From assembly GCF_000020585.3 (NCBI RefSeq), contig NC_011138.3, forward strand, positions 2,027,136-2,091,135: DNA of 64,000 bases, in the 5' to 3' direction. Within the stretch, counting starts at the first letter, position 1, and each line of letters begins with the position of its first letter. The position numbers were made by a program, and so were the translations under genes. Below the pieces are notes generated by a model that saw only the letters and a program-made list of their open reading frames with translations, did not search any database and was not told the DNA's origin. This document shows, one piece after another, positions 44,421-53,443 of this stretch. Source of the stretch: Alteromonas mediterranea DE. Its GTDB lineage: Bacteria; Pseudomonadota; Gammaproteobacteria; Enterobacterales; Alteromonadaceae.

Positions 44421-46715
44421 GTGCAAAAGACACTTAGTCAGAGTTTATTCCAAACCTTATTTATAGGAGTTGTAATAGCATCACTTCTGATAATTGGCGC
44501 TGTCTGGCGCTCTGCTAATACACTTGTGGTTAAAAATATCGAACACGATATCCAGTTAGCAGAAAAGGTCTTTGATAAAGTTGTTTCTGACAGGCAAACC
44601 GTAATTAAAAGTGTGTCAAAAGTGCTTTCTCGTTCATTTGATTTCAGACGGGCCGTGGGAACAGGTAGCATTCCCTCAATTGAAGCCGCCTTTACCAGTT
44701 ATGCAGACAGGCTAAATACCGACATTATTGCACTAGTCAGTTTAGACCATCAGGTTGTTGCTTCACACACCGAGCTTTTCAAAGAAGGGCAAAATGTTCA
44801 AAGTAGCTTAGCCTTAGTTGCCAAGGGTAAAGATAGCGGTTTATTTGTCGTAGATAATAAATTAGTTCAGCTTAATCTCATTCGTGTAGAAATCCCTACA
44901 CTTAGATACTACATGCTTATCGGTATTGAATTCGACAGTGTATTGCTACAAGAACTGAAAGAACTCGTCGATGCAGAAATCATAATATCGCAGCTCGATT
45001 CAAATCGTATACTTAAAACCACATTAAAGGAACACGAGGCTAAGCGAGTCCTTGCATCACAACGAGATCCTTCTTGGGTCGATGTAACGTTCAAAAATCA
45101 ACTTACTTACGTAACGCGCCAAGTCTATTTAGGAAGCGAAGAAACCTTACCGGTTAAGATTACTCTAGCCGTTGATACCACTTCCTCTTTTGAGGCCTTT
45201 ACCGGCGTGCAGCTCACTATCTTCGCCTTCTCTATTTTAGCGATATTGATTGCACTTGGTTTGTCACTATTGCTTGCACGAAGCGTGAGTCAGCCGGTAT
45301 CTACATTAGTAAAAGCGGTTAATAAGGTGGCCTCGGGTAAATATGGTGCCACACTAAAAACCCCCTCAAAGCTTAAAGAAATTACCGAACTCGCCAATGC
45401 AGTAGACAGCATGCAGGCCAGTATTAAGAGCCGAGAAAAGCACATTCGCTATCAGGCTGAACACGATGTATTAACAGGGCTTTTTAACCGTAACTATGTG
45501 GAAGGCTATTTTGAGTCTGAGTTAGGAAGTGGGCACTCTGTTCAGGTTGTGGCAATCACGGTTATTGGTTTTAGAACCATTAACGATCTTTATGGCTATT
45601 CTAATGGTGATAACACATTAAAAGCCCTTGCTGAAAGGTTACAGCGTTGGCCCGGTACTTCAGCCCGTCTAGCTGGCGGAGAAATTCTTTACATTACACA
45701 CGACGCACTCAATGATGATCAGCTTGAAACCCTCAAGCACATTTTAGAGCAGCCGGTAGAAAGTAATTTAATCGCTATTCCGGTAAAGGTAGCTATGGCT
45801 GTAATTGATTGCCCTAAAGATGCCTCGTCTTCTGAAGAATTGTTTAGAAAAATGAATATCGTGACAGACGAAGCGATACACAGCGACAGTTGGTGTGTTC
45901 GTTACAAAGCCGATCTGGAAGATAAATACACCAGAAGGCTGTCTATTACTACTGAGTTAAAGCGCGCGTTAATCAGTCAGCAAAATGAATTATCTATGGT
46001 TTATCAGCCTAAAATTGATTTACAAACCATGAAAGTATGCAGTATGGAAGCGCTCATTCGTTGGAACAACAGCGTACTTGGGTTTGTTCCTCCCGATGAG
46101 TTTATTACCATTGCTGAACAAGCAGGTTTGATAGAGCAGGTTACATCATGGGTGATGAAGCAAACCATTTCTGACTTGGCTTACTTCAGAGAAAAGGGCT
46201 ATGGCTTTACGGTAGCCATGAATTTATCTACCCAGGATATTCAAAATAAGGTGCTGTTAACTAAACTTGTCTCGCTACTTACCGAAGAGGGCTTGTCGCC
46301 TGAAGCCCTTGAGCTTGAGATAACCGAAAGCGATCTGGTGGCAGACGCATCACTTGCGATTGAGAACTTAAACGAGTTAACCGCCCGTGGTTTTCATTTT
46401 GCCATCGATGACTTTGGTACGGGTTACTCTTCACTGGCTTATTTGAAAAACTTGCCAGTAAAAACCATTAAAATAGACAAGAGTTTTATACTGTCGCTTG
46501 CCAGTGATGAAAACGACCAGCAAATTGTCCGCACGGTTCTTAGCTTAGCTAATGTCTTTAACTTGAAAGTAGTTGCCGAAGGTGTAGAAGATGCCGCATC
46601 GTTAGACATTCTTAAAGAATGGGGATGTGACATAGTACAAGGCTACTACATCAGCCGCCCATTGAGTTGCGCTGACTTAGAAAGTTGGCTTCAAAATACG
46701 CCTTTCGGAGAATAG
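44421..46715 (+). CDS. Membrane c-di-GMP phosphodiesterase with degenerate GGDEF and intact EAL
   Basis: 764 residues. Membrane segment (about 10-28), periplasmic sensor of double-Cache type (about 30-265, with AAFTSYADRLNTDIIALVSLD), second segment (about 268-293), HAMP (about 293-350). The GGDEF domain has AGGEI in place of GGDEF near 419 and lacks catalytic and inhibitory residues, so it should not make c-di-GMP. The EAL domain carries EAL at 543-545 and DDFGTG at 663-668, plus KIDKSFI and EGVE, so phosphodiesterase activity is expected. GTG start; no strong ribosome-binding site. Confidence 0.92.
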   Translation: MQKTLSQSLFQTLFIGVVIASLLIIGAVWRSANTLVVKNIEHDIQLAEKVFDKVVSDRQTVIKSVSKVLSRSFDFRRAVGTGSIPSIEAAFTSYADRLNTDIIALVSLDHQVVASHTELFKEGQNVQSSLALVAKGKDSGLFVVDNKLVQLNLIRVEIPTLRYYMLIGIEFDSVLLQELKELVDAEIIISQLDSNRILKTTLKEHEAKRVLASQRDPSWVDVTFKNQLTYVTRQVYLGSEETLPVKITLAVDTTSSFEAFTGVQLTIFAFSILAILIALGLSLLLARSVSQPVSTLVKAVNKVASGKYGATLKTPSKLKEITELANAVDSMQASIKSREKHIRYQAEHDVLTGLFNRNYVEGYFESELGSGHSVQVVAITVIGFRTINDLYGYSNGDNTLKALAERLQRWPGTSARLAGGEILYITHDALNDDQLETLKHILEQPVESNLIAIPVKVAMAVIDCPKDASSSEELFRKMNIVTDEAIHSDSWCVRYKADLEDKYTRRLSITTELKRALISQQNELSMVYQPKIDLQTMKVCSMEALIRWNNSVLGFVPPDEFITIAEQAGLIEQVTSWVMKQTISDLAYFREKGYGFTVAMNLSTQDIQNKVLLTKLVSLLTEEGLSPEALELEITESDLVADASLAIENLNELTARGFHFAIDDFGTGYSSLAYLKNLPVKTIKIDKSFILSLASDENDQQIVRTVLSLANVFNLKVVAEGVEDAASLDILKEWGCDIVQGYYISRPLSCADLESWLQNTPFGE

Positions 46716-46909
46716 CTATTTTATTAATTAAATTTTATTGTTCTAAACGAAGACTCAATATTTATTGTCGTTAAAAGAAGCGACATGGCATTGTAAATGC
46801 AACAAACAATAATGAAGCGTGTATAACGCTCTGCGGGCTCATTCTTCTCTAAACTGTGAGTATTTTGCCCATTGAGTTGTGAAATTAATTCAAAAACAAG
46901 GAATTTATT

Positions 46910-47068
46910 ATGGACATCATTCGTATACTACTATCGATTTTACTACCACCGCTGGGCGTGTTTCTTCAAGTTGGGCTAGGCGCTCATTTCTGGATTAATA
47001 TTCTGCTAACCATCCTGGGCTACTTTCCAGGGGTTATCCACGCCATTTACATTATCGCTAAAAAGTAG
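46910..47068 (+). CDS. Pmp3/YqaE-family small membrane protein
   Basis: 52-residue hydrophobic peptide MDIIRILLSILLPPLGVFLQ... with two membrane segments, LLPPLGVFLQVG and GYFPGVIHAIYII being the family signature. Members in yeast and plants affect membrane potential under salt or cold stress; bacterial roles are unclear. AAGGAA lies six bases before the ATG, and a terminator follows. Confidence 0.93.
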   Translation: MDIIRILLSILLPPLGVFLQVGLGAHFWINILLTILGYFPGVIHAIYIIAKK

Positions 47069-47142
47069 CGCTTACTGGCGTAAGAAGAGGGGCGTTAATC
47101 TCGCGCCTTTTCTATCAAACGTGGTACAAAGTGAAAAATTAA

Positions 47143-47175
47143 AAAAGCCAGCTATAAAAGCTGGCTTTTGTTTTT
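47143..47175 (+). terminator. Terminator of the Pmp3-like gene
   Basis: Stem AGCCAGCT / AGCTGGCT with loop ATAAA followed by a T-rich run. Confidence 0.88.
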
Positions 47176-47189
47176 GGTTGCCGTAAAAC

Positions 47190-47219
47190 GATAGCCTCAC
47201 TTTAGACAGTGAGGCTATC
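47190..47219 (-). terminator. Terminator of the hemerythrin gene
   Basis: Perfect 12-base stem GATAGCCTCACT / AGTGAGGCTATC with six-base loop; TTTT follows on the minus strand. Confidence 0.82.
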
Positions 47220-47224
47220 TAGTA

Positions 47225-47680
47225 CTAGGCTGTAACTTTTTCTTCGTCTAGCTCTTTTTTCATTTCTTCGCGATAGGCGTTAGCAAGCTTGGTTTTCTGA
47301 CTATCGTTTAGTACATTCCCCGCCACTTGAAAGAACTCTTGTTCCTCATCCGCGAGGTGATGTTCAACTTTTTCTTGTAACGTTTTTAAATGACGTAGCC
47401 AAGCGGGCGAGCTCATATCAGTTTCGTCGAGTTTACCTAGCAGTTCATCAATTTCATGATGTTCTGCAATGCCATGACGAGTTAAGTCGACAGTAGCATC
47501 CTTTTCTAGCAGATGGGTATAAAAATGTCGCTCTTCAGCGATAGCATGACTCTCTAGCTGAGTTTTAAGTGCTTCATAGTACTCGCGACGTGCCGCAGTG
47601 TTGCCGCTTGTTTCGGCGAGAATCTTAAGCAGCAAACGTTGCTTTTCATGGTCTTGGCGCAGTGCTTCAAATATTTTCAT
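47225..47680 (-). CDS. Hemerythrin HHE-domain protein
   Basis: 151 residues with the His/Glu pattern of a diiron hemerythrin-like bundle: RQDHEKQRLLL near 8, ESHAIAEERHFY near 43-54, GIAEHHEIDELL near 70 and VEHHLADEEQEFF near 109-121. Such proteins bind oxygen, NO or iron, or protect iron-sulfur clusters. No fused domain. Single gene downstream of gdhA on the same strand but separated by 210 bases and a large inverted repeat. Confidence 0.88.
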   Translation of the reverse strand: MKIFEALRQDHEKQRLLLKILAETSGNTAARREYYEALKTQLESHAIAEERHFYTHLLEKDATVDLTRHGIAEHHEIDELLGKLDETDMSSPAWLRHLKTLQEKVEHHLADEEQEFFQVAGNVLNDSQKTKLANAYREEMKKELDEEKVTA

Positions 47681-47783
47681 GGAAGATCCCTCAAATGGTT
47701 AAATACTTACTAACCAATGCGATTTTTGTTCCATGCTTTCCGCTATTCTTTGTAATTGATTTAAAACGCTTTTTAATTTTAAT

Positions 47784-47817
47784 GCTGTTGAATAATGCCT
47801 AGGCATTAAACAACAGC
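47784..47817. repeat. 34-base near-perfect palindrome between gdhA and the hemerythrin gene
   Basis: Arms GCTGTTGAATAATGCCT (47784-47800) and AGGCATTAAACAACAGC (47801-47817) match at 15 of 17 positions with no spacer. No T run on the minus strand, so either a weak gdhA terminator or a site bound by a dimeric protein upstream of the hemerythrin gene. Confidence 0.55.
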
Positions 47818-47890
47818 GCAAGATTTACATAGCGCGTTACCAATATATTCTCAACGGTTTATATTCCGAACCATTTGTTCATAGCGAGAC

Positions 47891-49234
47891 TTAAACACCT
47901 TGCGCTAGCATGGCATCGGCGAGCCGCCTGAAAGCCGCAATATTCGCCCCCTTCATATAATCGACATAGCCATCTTCACGCTTACCTTCGATTACACAGC
48001 GTTCGTGAATACTGTTCATAATCGAGCAAAGCTGTTCGTCTAACGCGCTGGCGTCACGCTGATTGAACATAGCATTTTGACCCATTTCTAAGCCTGAAAG
48101 TGCAACGCCTCCAGCATTAGATGCCTTGCCCGGTACGTAGGTTATTTTGGCGTCAAAAAACTGTTTTTGCGCGTCGGTAGTGCAAGGCATATTGGCACCT
48201 TCTAATACCATTTTACATCCGTTGTTAAGCAGTGCGTTGGCATCTTCTTCTTGCAGTTCGTTTTGCGTGGCACAGGGGAGCGCTATGTCGCATTTAAGGT
48301 GCCAAGGTTTTTTATCCGCTACCCACGCCCCCATATTTTGTTCAGCCATGTCATAGAGTATGTTTTCACTTGAAGCATGATTTTCAATTGCCCACCTCAG
48401 GTTTTTATCACTTAATCCGCTCTCACTATGTAAAAGCCCTCGGCTGTTAGATAGTGAAATTACCTTAGCGCCTTTTTCAACGGCTTTTAAGGCGGCATGA
48501 AGGGCGACATTTCCGGCTCCAGATACTGTCACTGTTTTGCCCTTAAGGTCGGTCTTTTTATACTGGCACACCGCATTTAAAAAGTAGATGAGGCCAAAAC
48601 CTGTTGCTTCGGTTCGAACATAGCTACCACCAAACTCTAAGCCTTTGCCGGTGAGTACGCCTTCAAACTTATTATTTAACCTGCGGTATTCACCATATAA
48701 ATACCCGATTTCTCTTGCCCCCACATTAATGTCGCCTGCGGGTACATCGGTATTTGCGCCTATATGTCGTTGCAACTCACGCATAAATGCTTGGCAAAAC
48801 AACATGATGTCACGATCTGAACGCCCCTTAGGGTTAAAATCTGAGCCGCCTTTTCCTCCACCCATTGGCAGCCCGGTCAATGCATTTTTAAAGCACTGTT
48901 CAAACGCTAGGAATTTAAGCACGGATAAATTTACGGTAGGGTGAAAGCGTAGACCGCCTTTATATGGCCCCATCGCTGAGTTGTGTTGTACACGCCACCC
49001 CTGATTTACTTCAATGTTACCTTCGCTATTCATCCACGAGACAGTAAAGTTAATAATTCGCTCCGCAAGGCAGAGGCGTCTAACAATATCAAACGCTTTG
49101 TAGTGCGCATTGGCATTGTATATAGGAACAATATCTTGAAGTACTTCGTGAGTGGCTTGAAGGTATTCAGTTTCGCCAGAAAATTTATCGTTAAGAAACG
49201 TGGTTATTTCATCCAAATTACTTTGTTCTGCCAT
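47891..49234 (-). CDS. gdhA: NADP-specific glutamate dehydrogenase
   Basis: Assimilates ammonia by reductive amination of 2-oxoglutarate. 447 residues, hexameric type as in E. coli. WRVQHNSAMGPYKGGLRFHP near 80-99, catalytic Lys in LPMGGGKGGSDF near 124, DVPAGDINVGAREIGYLYG, and dinucleotide motif VSGAGNVALHA near 237. The end ANIAAFRRLADAMLAQGV matches. Lies eight bases downstream of the phosphatase-lipid kinase gene, so may be cotranscribed. Confidence 0.96.
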   Translation of the reverse strand: MAEQSNLDEITTFLNDKFSGETEYLQATHEVLQDIVPIYNANAHYKAFDIVRRLCLAERIINFTVSWMNSEGNIEVNQGWRVQHNSAMGPYKGGLRFHPTVNLSVLKFLAFEQCFKNALTGLPMGGGKGGSDFNPKGRSDRDIMLFCQAFMRELQRHIGANTDVPAGDINVGAREIGYLYGEYRRLNNKFEGVLTGKGLEFGGSYVRTEATGFGLIYFLNAVCQYKKTDLKGKTVTVSGAGNVALHAALKAVEKGAKVISLSNSRGLLHSESGLSDKNLRWAIENHASSENILYDMAEQNMGAWVADKKPWHLKCDIALPCATQNELQEEDANALLNNGCKMVLEGANMPCTTDAQKQFFDAKITYVPGKASNAGGVALSGLEMGQNAMFNQRDASALDEQLCSIMNSIHERCVIEGKREDGYVDYMKGANIAAFRRLADAMLAQGV

Positions 49235-49241
49235 GGACTAC

Positions 49242-50864
49242 TTAATCCTTATTGCTAAAATTTGTCAGCACTGTAAGACTGCGAGGAACGGTTTTTATTG
49301 TAAGTGAGTTCCCTTCATAAATTTCGCCGTCTACGGCATAGGCTGTCGGTTTATCAAACGTTAAAGTGATAGTTGCTGCGCGTTCATGACGTATAGAATC
49401 TGATTGTTTTTTTGCATCAGCAGGGCTTAACACAAGCTCTGCTAGCGACAAAAATTGTTTGTCGGATGTGGTTTGTGGCTCAAGCCATGTTAAGTCTAAC
49501 TTGCCATCTGTAATATTAGGTTGCTCTGCACCTTGGGCGAGTGCTGTAGTCATCGGCGCTGCATTAGCAATAACAAAGCTTGGAGTTTCAAAATTCTCGG
49601 CTTCGCGACCTTCTATTTCAACGCTAAAAGTCATGTTTTCGTTGTTGGATATGGCGTTCCATAAACCTTTTAAATAGGCGAATTGCCCACCCATATCTTT
49701 TTCTTCACGGTCGGCAGATGAAATCATTTTTTCTTCAAAGCCTACCGCTGCTACCAACAGCATTACACGGTCGTTGCATGTGGCGGTATCAATGTTAAGC
49801 GTATTCCCTTCGATGATGATGTCGCAAGCGGTACTAACAGGCATTACTTTACTGATATAGCCGTGCAATACCTGGCTTAACGCATTCGCAGTACCAAAAG
49901 GGATGATGCCCATGGTAACGTTTGTATTAACTAGCGCCGATGCCACCTCGGTTAAGGTACCGTCTCCACCACACGCTATTACAATGTCAACGCCGTCATC
50001 TCTTGCCGCCTCTGCTAGGGCTTTTCCGTCAACGTCCGGTGTGGTTTCTTTTACGGTAACTTCAAACTTTTCGTTAAGCCGAGACAATACATCTTCTTTA
50101 TACTGCGCCCATTTTCCACCACCTGATACGGGGTTAACGATAAGCGTTAGTTTCTTCTGAAGTGACAACAACCCGCCGTCTCTTACTTTTTGAAGTGATG
50201 CCAATTGGCGTTTATTCAACCTTGCTGTTTGACGGATTTGATTTATTTGTGAAAGTGCTTGCTCTACGGTCAAGTCTGGATTCTTCGCAAGCAAATAGGC
50301 GGCGACGACTAATACAGAGCGGCCACGACCAAGCGCACAATGAACAACCACATTTTTGTTTGCCGATATTTGTTGGTTTAGCCAGTTAATGGCCAATACT
50401 AACTGTTCAGGTGTGGGGCTTGTGTGATCCAGCACGGGAACATTTAAATAGCGATAATCTTCTTGGTAGGCCGTCCAGTCAAGGCCATCAAATTCAGCTG
50501 TCACATCTAAAATAGCGTCGATATTATTTTTGTTAAGCAAAGGAACGTGTTTGCTTGACATTCGACAGCCCAAAAACAAATTGGGCTCGATTTTTTGAAG
50601 CGGCGGTACTTTATCTGTTCGGCGCGCATACGCATTGTAAAGCCCAGTACCTAACAGAAAAGGAATGAAAACCCAGCGAATATAAAATGGAATAGAGCCG
50701 TCTTCGCGTTTACGAAAGAGGCTAGGGTAGTTCAGCAAGTAGGCGCTACTTACTGCTATTAGTGAAAAAGCAACCCATCCAAACAGCAATTTCAATACGA
50801 TTATCGGTAAGATAAACGTTAATACTAAGGCTGCAATTGCACCTAGTACGTAATACTTCACCAT
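49242..50864 (-). CDS. Membrane dual-specificity phosphatase fused to a diacylglycerol-kinase-like domain
   Basis: 540 residues from ATG 50864 (GTG codons at 50870 and 50879 are alternatives; AAAGGA lies just upstream). Order: two or three membrane segments (about 3-45 and 57-80), a dual-specificity tyrosine phosphatase domain (about 90-225) with LFLGCRMSSKHVPLL and the catalytic HCALGRGRS, Cys176, then a lipid-kinase domain (about 235-540) starting LTLIVNPVSGGGKW with GGDGT at 299-303 and GIIPFGTANALSQ. Both active sites look intact. Substrates unknown; a role in phospholipid or phosphatidylglycerophosphate turnover is an inference. Confidence 0.9.
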   Translation of the reverse strand: MVKYYVLGAIAALVLTFILPIIVLKLLFGWVAFSLIAVSSAYLLNYPSLFRKREDGSIPFYIRWVFIPFLLGTGLYNAYARRTDKVPPLQKIEPNLFLGCRMSSKHVPLLNKNNIDAILDVTAEFDGLDWTAYQEDYRYLNVPVLDHTSPTPEQLVLAINWLNQQISANKNVVVHCALGRGRSVLVVAAYLLAKNPDLTVEQALSQINQIRQTARLNKRQLASLQKVRDGGLLSLQKKLTLIVNPVSGGGKWAQYKEDVLSRLNEKFEVTVKETTPDVDGKALAEAARDDGVDIVIACGGDGTLTEVASALVNTNVTMGIIPFGTANALSQVLHGYISKVMPVSTACDIIIEGNTLNIDTATCNDRVMLLVAAVGFEEKMISSADREEKDMGGQFAYLKGLWNAISNNENMTFSVEIEGREAENFETPSFVIANAAPMTTALAQGAEQPNITDGKLDLTWLEPQTTSDKQFLSLAELVLSPADAKKQSDSIRHERAATITLTFDKPTAYAVDGEIYEGNSLTIKTVPRSLTVLTNFSNKD

Positions 50865-51021
50865 TTTCACGTTAGACACATCCTTTGTAATTGGAAAAAG
50901 TAAATAGCCTATGCATCTATACTTGTCCAACTGTGTTTTCGTTTACTTTTTAAGGTAATAGGTTTGAACTAACACGTTCTGGCTAACGTATGCTTTGATA
51001 ATGAAAATATGAGTGTTTTAA

Positions 51022-51552
51022 ATGAAAGATAGTGCAGTAGTTAAAGTTGTAAACTTCGCCTGGTTTCAGGGGGTTTGGTGGCTCGTTATTCTATTTCAGA
51101 ACCAAGCCGTGATACCTGTTTTGGGCTTGATTGCGCTTTGGCTCTTTTTGTCTTCAAAACGCATTGAAGATATTAAGCTAATGAGCGCGGTATTTGTGTT
51201 AGGCACGCTAGTTGACGCACTACTCACTTACAGTGGTCTTTTCATTTTCAACGAGACAGAGGCGCTGCTTTCTTTTTGGCCCATTCCTATTTGGCTGAGT
51301 TTGCTTTGGGTTGCGTTTGCCGGCACCGTATATCACAGTTTGACCGTGTTCAAAGGCCGCCCTGTTCTTGCTTCCATCGCAGGCGCTGTATTTGCTCCAC
51401 TCAGCTACATTGCCGGCGCTAAATTTGGCGCCGTTGAGCTTGGTGCGAGCATACTGTTTTCTTATATTTTCATCGCCCTAGTGTGGAGCGTGGTGTTCCC
51501 ACTTTGTTTTTATCTATCCAATCGTTTTGAGGCAAAACTGTCTCAAGCGTGA
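51022..51552 (+). CDS. DUF2878 family membrane protein
   Basis: 176 residues with about five membrane segments (WWLVILFQNQAVIPVLGLIALWLFL, MSAVFVLGTLVDALLTYSGLF, PIWLSLLWVAFAGTVYHSL, PVLASIAGAVFAPLSYIAG, ILFSYIFIALVWSVVFPLCF). The short KFGAVELG between the last two segments is typical. Function unknown. The SDR gene follows directly, its start region overlapping the end of this gene. Confidence 0.83.
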   Translation: MKDSAVVKVVNFAWFQGVWWLVILFQNQAVIPVLGLIALWLFLSSKRIEDIKLMSAVFVLGTLVDALLTYSGLFIFNETEALLSFWPIPIWLSLLWVAFAGTVYHSLTVFKGRPVLASIAGAVFAPLSYIAGAKFGAVELGASILFSYIFIALVWSVVFPLCFYLSNRFEAKLSQA

Positions 51553-51572
51553 AAGCAAGGAGTGTATTGGCA

Positions 51573-52277
51573 ATGACGAAGAACGTTTTAGTTACCGGTG
51601 GCAATCGCGGAATAGGTTTGGAAATAGTAAAGGGAATGCTCTCGAAAGGCTACAAAGTGCTAATGGGGTGTAGAGACGAAGAATCAGGTCTTGAAGCGAA
51701 AAAAGATACCGTTGGCGGAGACCTTCATATTATAGAAATGCCCTTAGACAACGAAACGGCTATTGTAGACGCCCTTGTGCGTGCCGAGGCCGTGTATGGC
51801 CCCATAGATATTTTAATCAATAACGCTGGGGTGTTAGATGATACACCCTGGGATGAGGTTAACGCAGAGACGCTTGCCAAGTCTATGCAAGTTAATGTGA
51901 ATGCGCCGCTTACCCTTATTCAGCAAACCCTTCCCCAAATGATCGACCGTGGGTTTGGTAGAATTATTAACGTGAGTTCAAGCTACGGTAGTTTTGCTGA
52001 AGGGTTAAAGGGGCCACTTAGCTATGCGTTGTCGAAAGCCGCGCTGAACGCGTTAACAGTGAAGATGGCAGCAGTGGTAGACGAAGCATCCGATAGCGGC
52101 TCGCTCAATGTCAAAGTTAATAGTATGACACCAGGTTGGGTACACACCAGAATGGGTGGCAGCGATGCGCCTAAGACACCTAAGGAAGGGGCTGACACTG
52201 CTATTTGGTTAGCGACCATCGAGGAGGGCGGCCCGCACGGTCAATTTCTAAAAGACCGAGAGCCTATCGACTGGTAA
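51573..52277 (+). CDS. Short-chain dehydrogenase/reductase
   Basis: 234 residues from ATG 51573 (AAGGAG ten bases upstream); a GTG at 51549 would overlap the DUF2878 stop. NADP motif TGGNRGIGLEIV near 8-19 followed by GCRDEE, which favours NADPH, NNAGVLDD near 88, Ser in INVSSSYG, and YALSKAALN with catalytic Tyr/Lys near 150-154. Resembles carbonyl-reductase-type SDRs. Substrate unknown; forms a two-gene unit with DUF2878. Confidence 0.85.
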   Translation: MTKNVLVTGGNRGIGLEIVKGMLSKGYKVLMGCRDEESGLEAKKDTVGGDLHIIEMPLDNETAIVDALVRAEAVYGPIDILINNAGVLDDTPWDEVNAETLAKSMQVNVNAPLTLIQQTLPQMIDRGFGRIINVSSSYGSFAEGLKGPLSYALSKAALNALTVKMAAVVDEASDSGSLNVKVNSMTPGWVHTRMGGSDAPKTPKEGADTAIWLATIEEGGPHGQFLKDREPIDW

Positions 52278-52389
52278 TTATTCATGCTAGTGGCCCAGTT
52301 AGAGAATCTCGACTGGGCCGGTATAACGATAGTTGCGTAGCGTGTTCGTTACTTTACGCCTAAGCGGTGCTTTTACGTTCTATCACTAC

Positions 52390-53220
52390 CTAGAGTGAAA
52401 AACGCTCTCTTAAAAAGCGAGCTATGCCGTCTTCATCGTGGTGGCCAATAACGGATGTTGCTGCGTCTTTGATATAAGGTTTAGCATTCGATGGGGCGTA
52501 GGCTTCATCCGCAAGTTCAAACATACTTAAGTCGTTGTCACTATCTCCAAAGCAAATCACATTGCTGGCGCCAAGCTGGTTTCTCAAAAGCTCAACGGCA
52601 CTGCCTTTACTCGCTAACTTGTGGTGCACATCCATCCAACGGTACTCGTCACCCTCTATTGCTGGGCCAGAGTAGGCGATAAGTTCATCATGCATGTTTA
52701 ATTGTTGATACATATCGTATACAAGCGCTGCATCTCCAATCATGCTGATATTGGTTATATGCGCGGTTGCCGGAAGTGATTCAATAGTGTCAAGTTTCGC
52801 CTTAGTTCTAGAAAAATATTTTTCAATTAAATCGCGCTCTACTTGGTATTTAGGTGTCGAATGATAAATCACATGCTCGTGATTAGGGCTGTCCATATTC
52901 ACCGTATTGATAAATGGCGTAATATTGTTTTTGACCGCATGCTCAATAATAAGGTTAACTTCACTAGGCGCTAAAAGGTTTTCTAACGTAAGGGCATTGC
53001 CCGACGGGTCCCAAATTGCGACACCATTATTGTAAATATGAGGCAGCAAAAAAGACTGCCCCTCCAATACGAACTGAGCAGAATGCATAGTGCGCCCTGT
53101 CGCGACGGTAAAGGCGATATCTTTTTCACCGAGTAGTGCTAAGGTCTCTTTGGTAAACGATGAGATTTGAGAGGACTTGTTCAATAATGTCCCGTCTAAA
53201 TCAAAAAATATTAAATCCAT
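52390..53220 (-). CDS. HAD-superfamily phosphatase, Cof type
   Basis: 276 residues. Nucleophile motif FFDLDGTLLN with Asp7 and Asp9, ATGRTMHSA near 40, Lys in HKLASKGSAV near 200, and GDSDNDLSMFELA near 224. A type IIB cap lies in the middle. Likely a phosphosugar or nucleotide phosphatase like YidA or YbiV; substrate not predictable. Confidence 0.88.
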   Translation of the reverse strand: MDLIFFDLDGTLLNKSSQISSFTKETLALLGEKDIAFTVATGRTMHSAQFVLEGQSFLLPHIYNNGVAIWDPSGNALTLENLLAPSEVNLIIEHAVKNNITPFINTVNMDSPNHEHVIYHSTPKYQVERDLIEKYFSRTKAKLDTIESLPATAHITNISMIGDAALVYDMYQQLNMHDELIAYSGPAIEGDEYRWMDVHHKLASKGSAVELLRNQLGASNVICFGDSDNDLSMFELADEAYAPSNAKPYIKDAATSVIGHHDEDGIARFLRERFSL

Positions 53221-53443
53221 ACAATTGATGCCCAGTTTCTACAACAGTAATAATAAGGTTTTGAATAACGCGAAAGGCAATATACGCCAATGGTTCGTAT
53301 ATTGCCTCTTAAGATGATTGCTAAGTAGCGTACACTATACCCAACATCTAACACCTAACATCTATCATCCAATACATGATAAGCATGGCTTAGCATACTC
53401 GCTCCTTTGCTTTACCAAGGTGAAGCGTGGCTGACAAACCCGA

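Noticed and set aside
53336..53380. Imperfect CATC/AACATCTA repeats after the HAD phosphatase gene
   Set aside because: Units are too short and irregular to separate from low-complexity chance.
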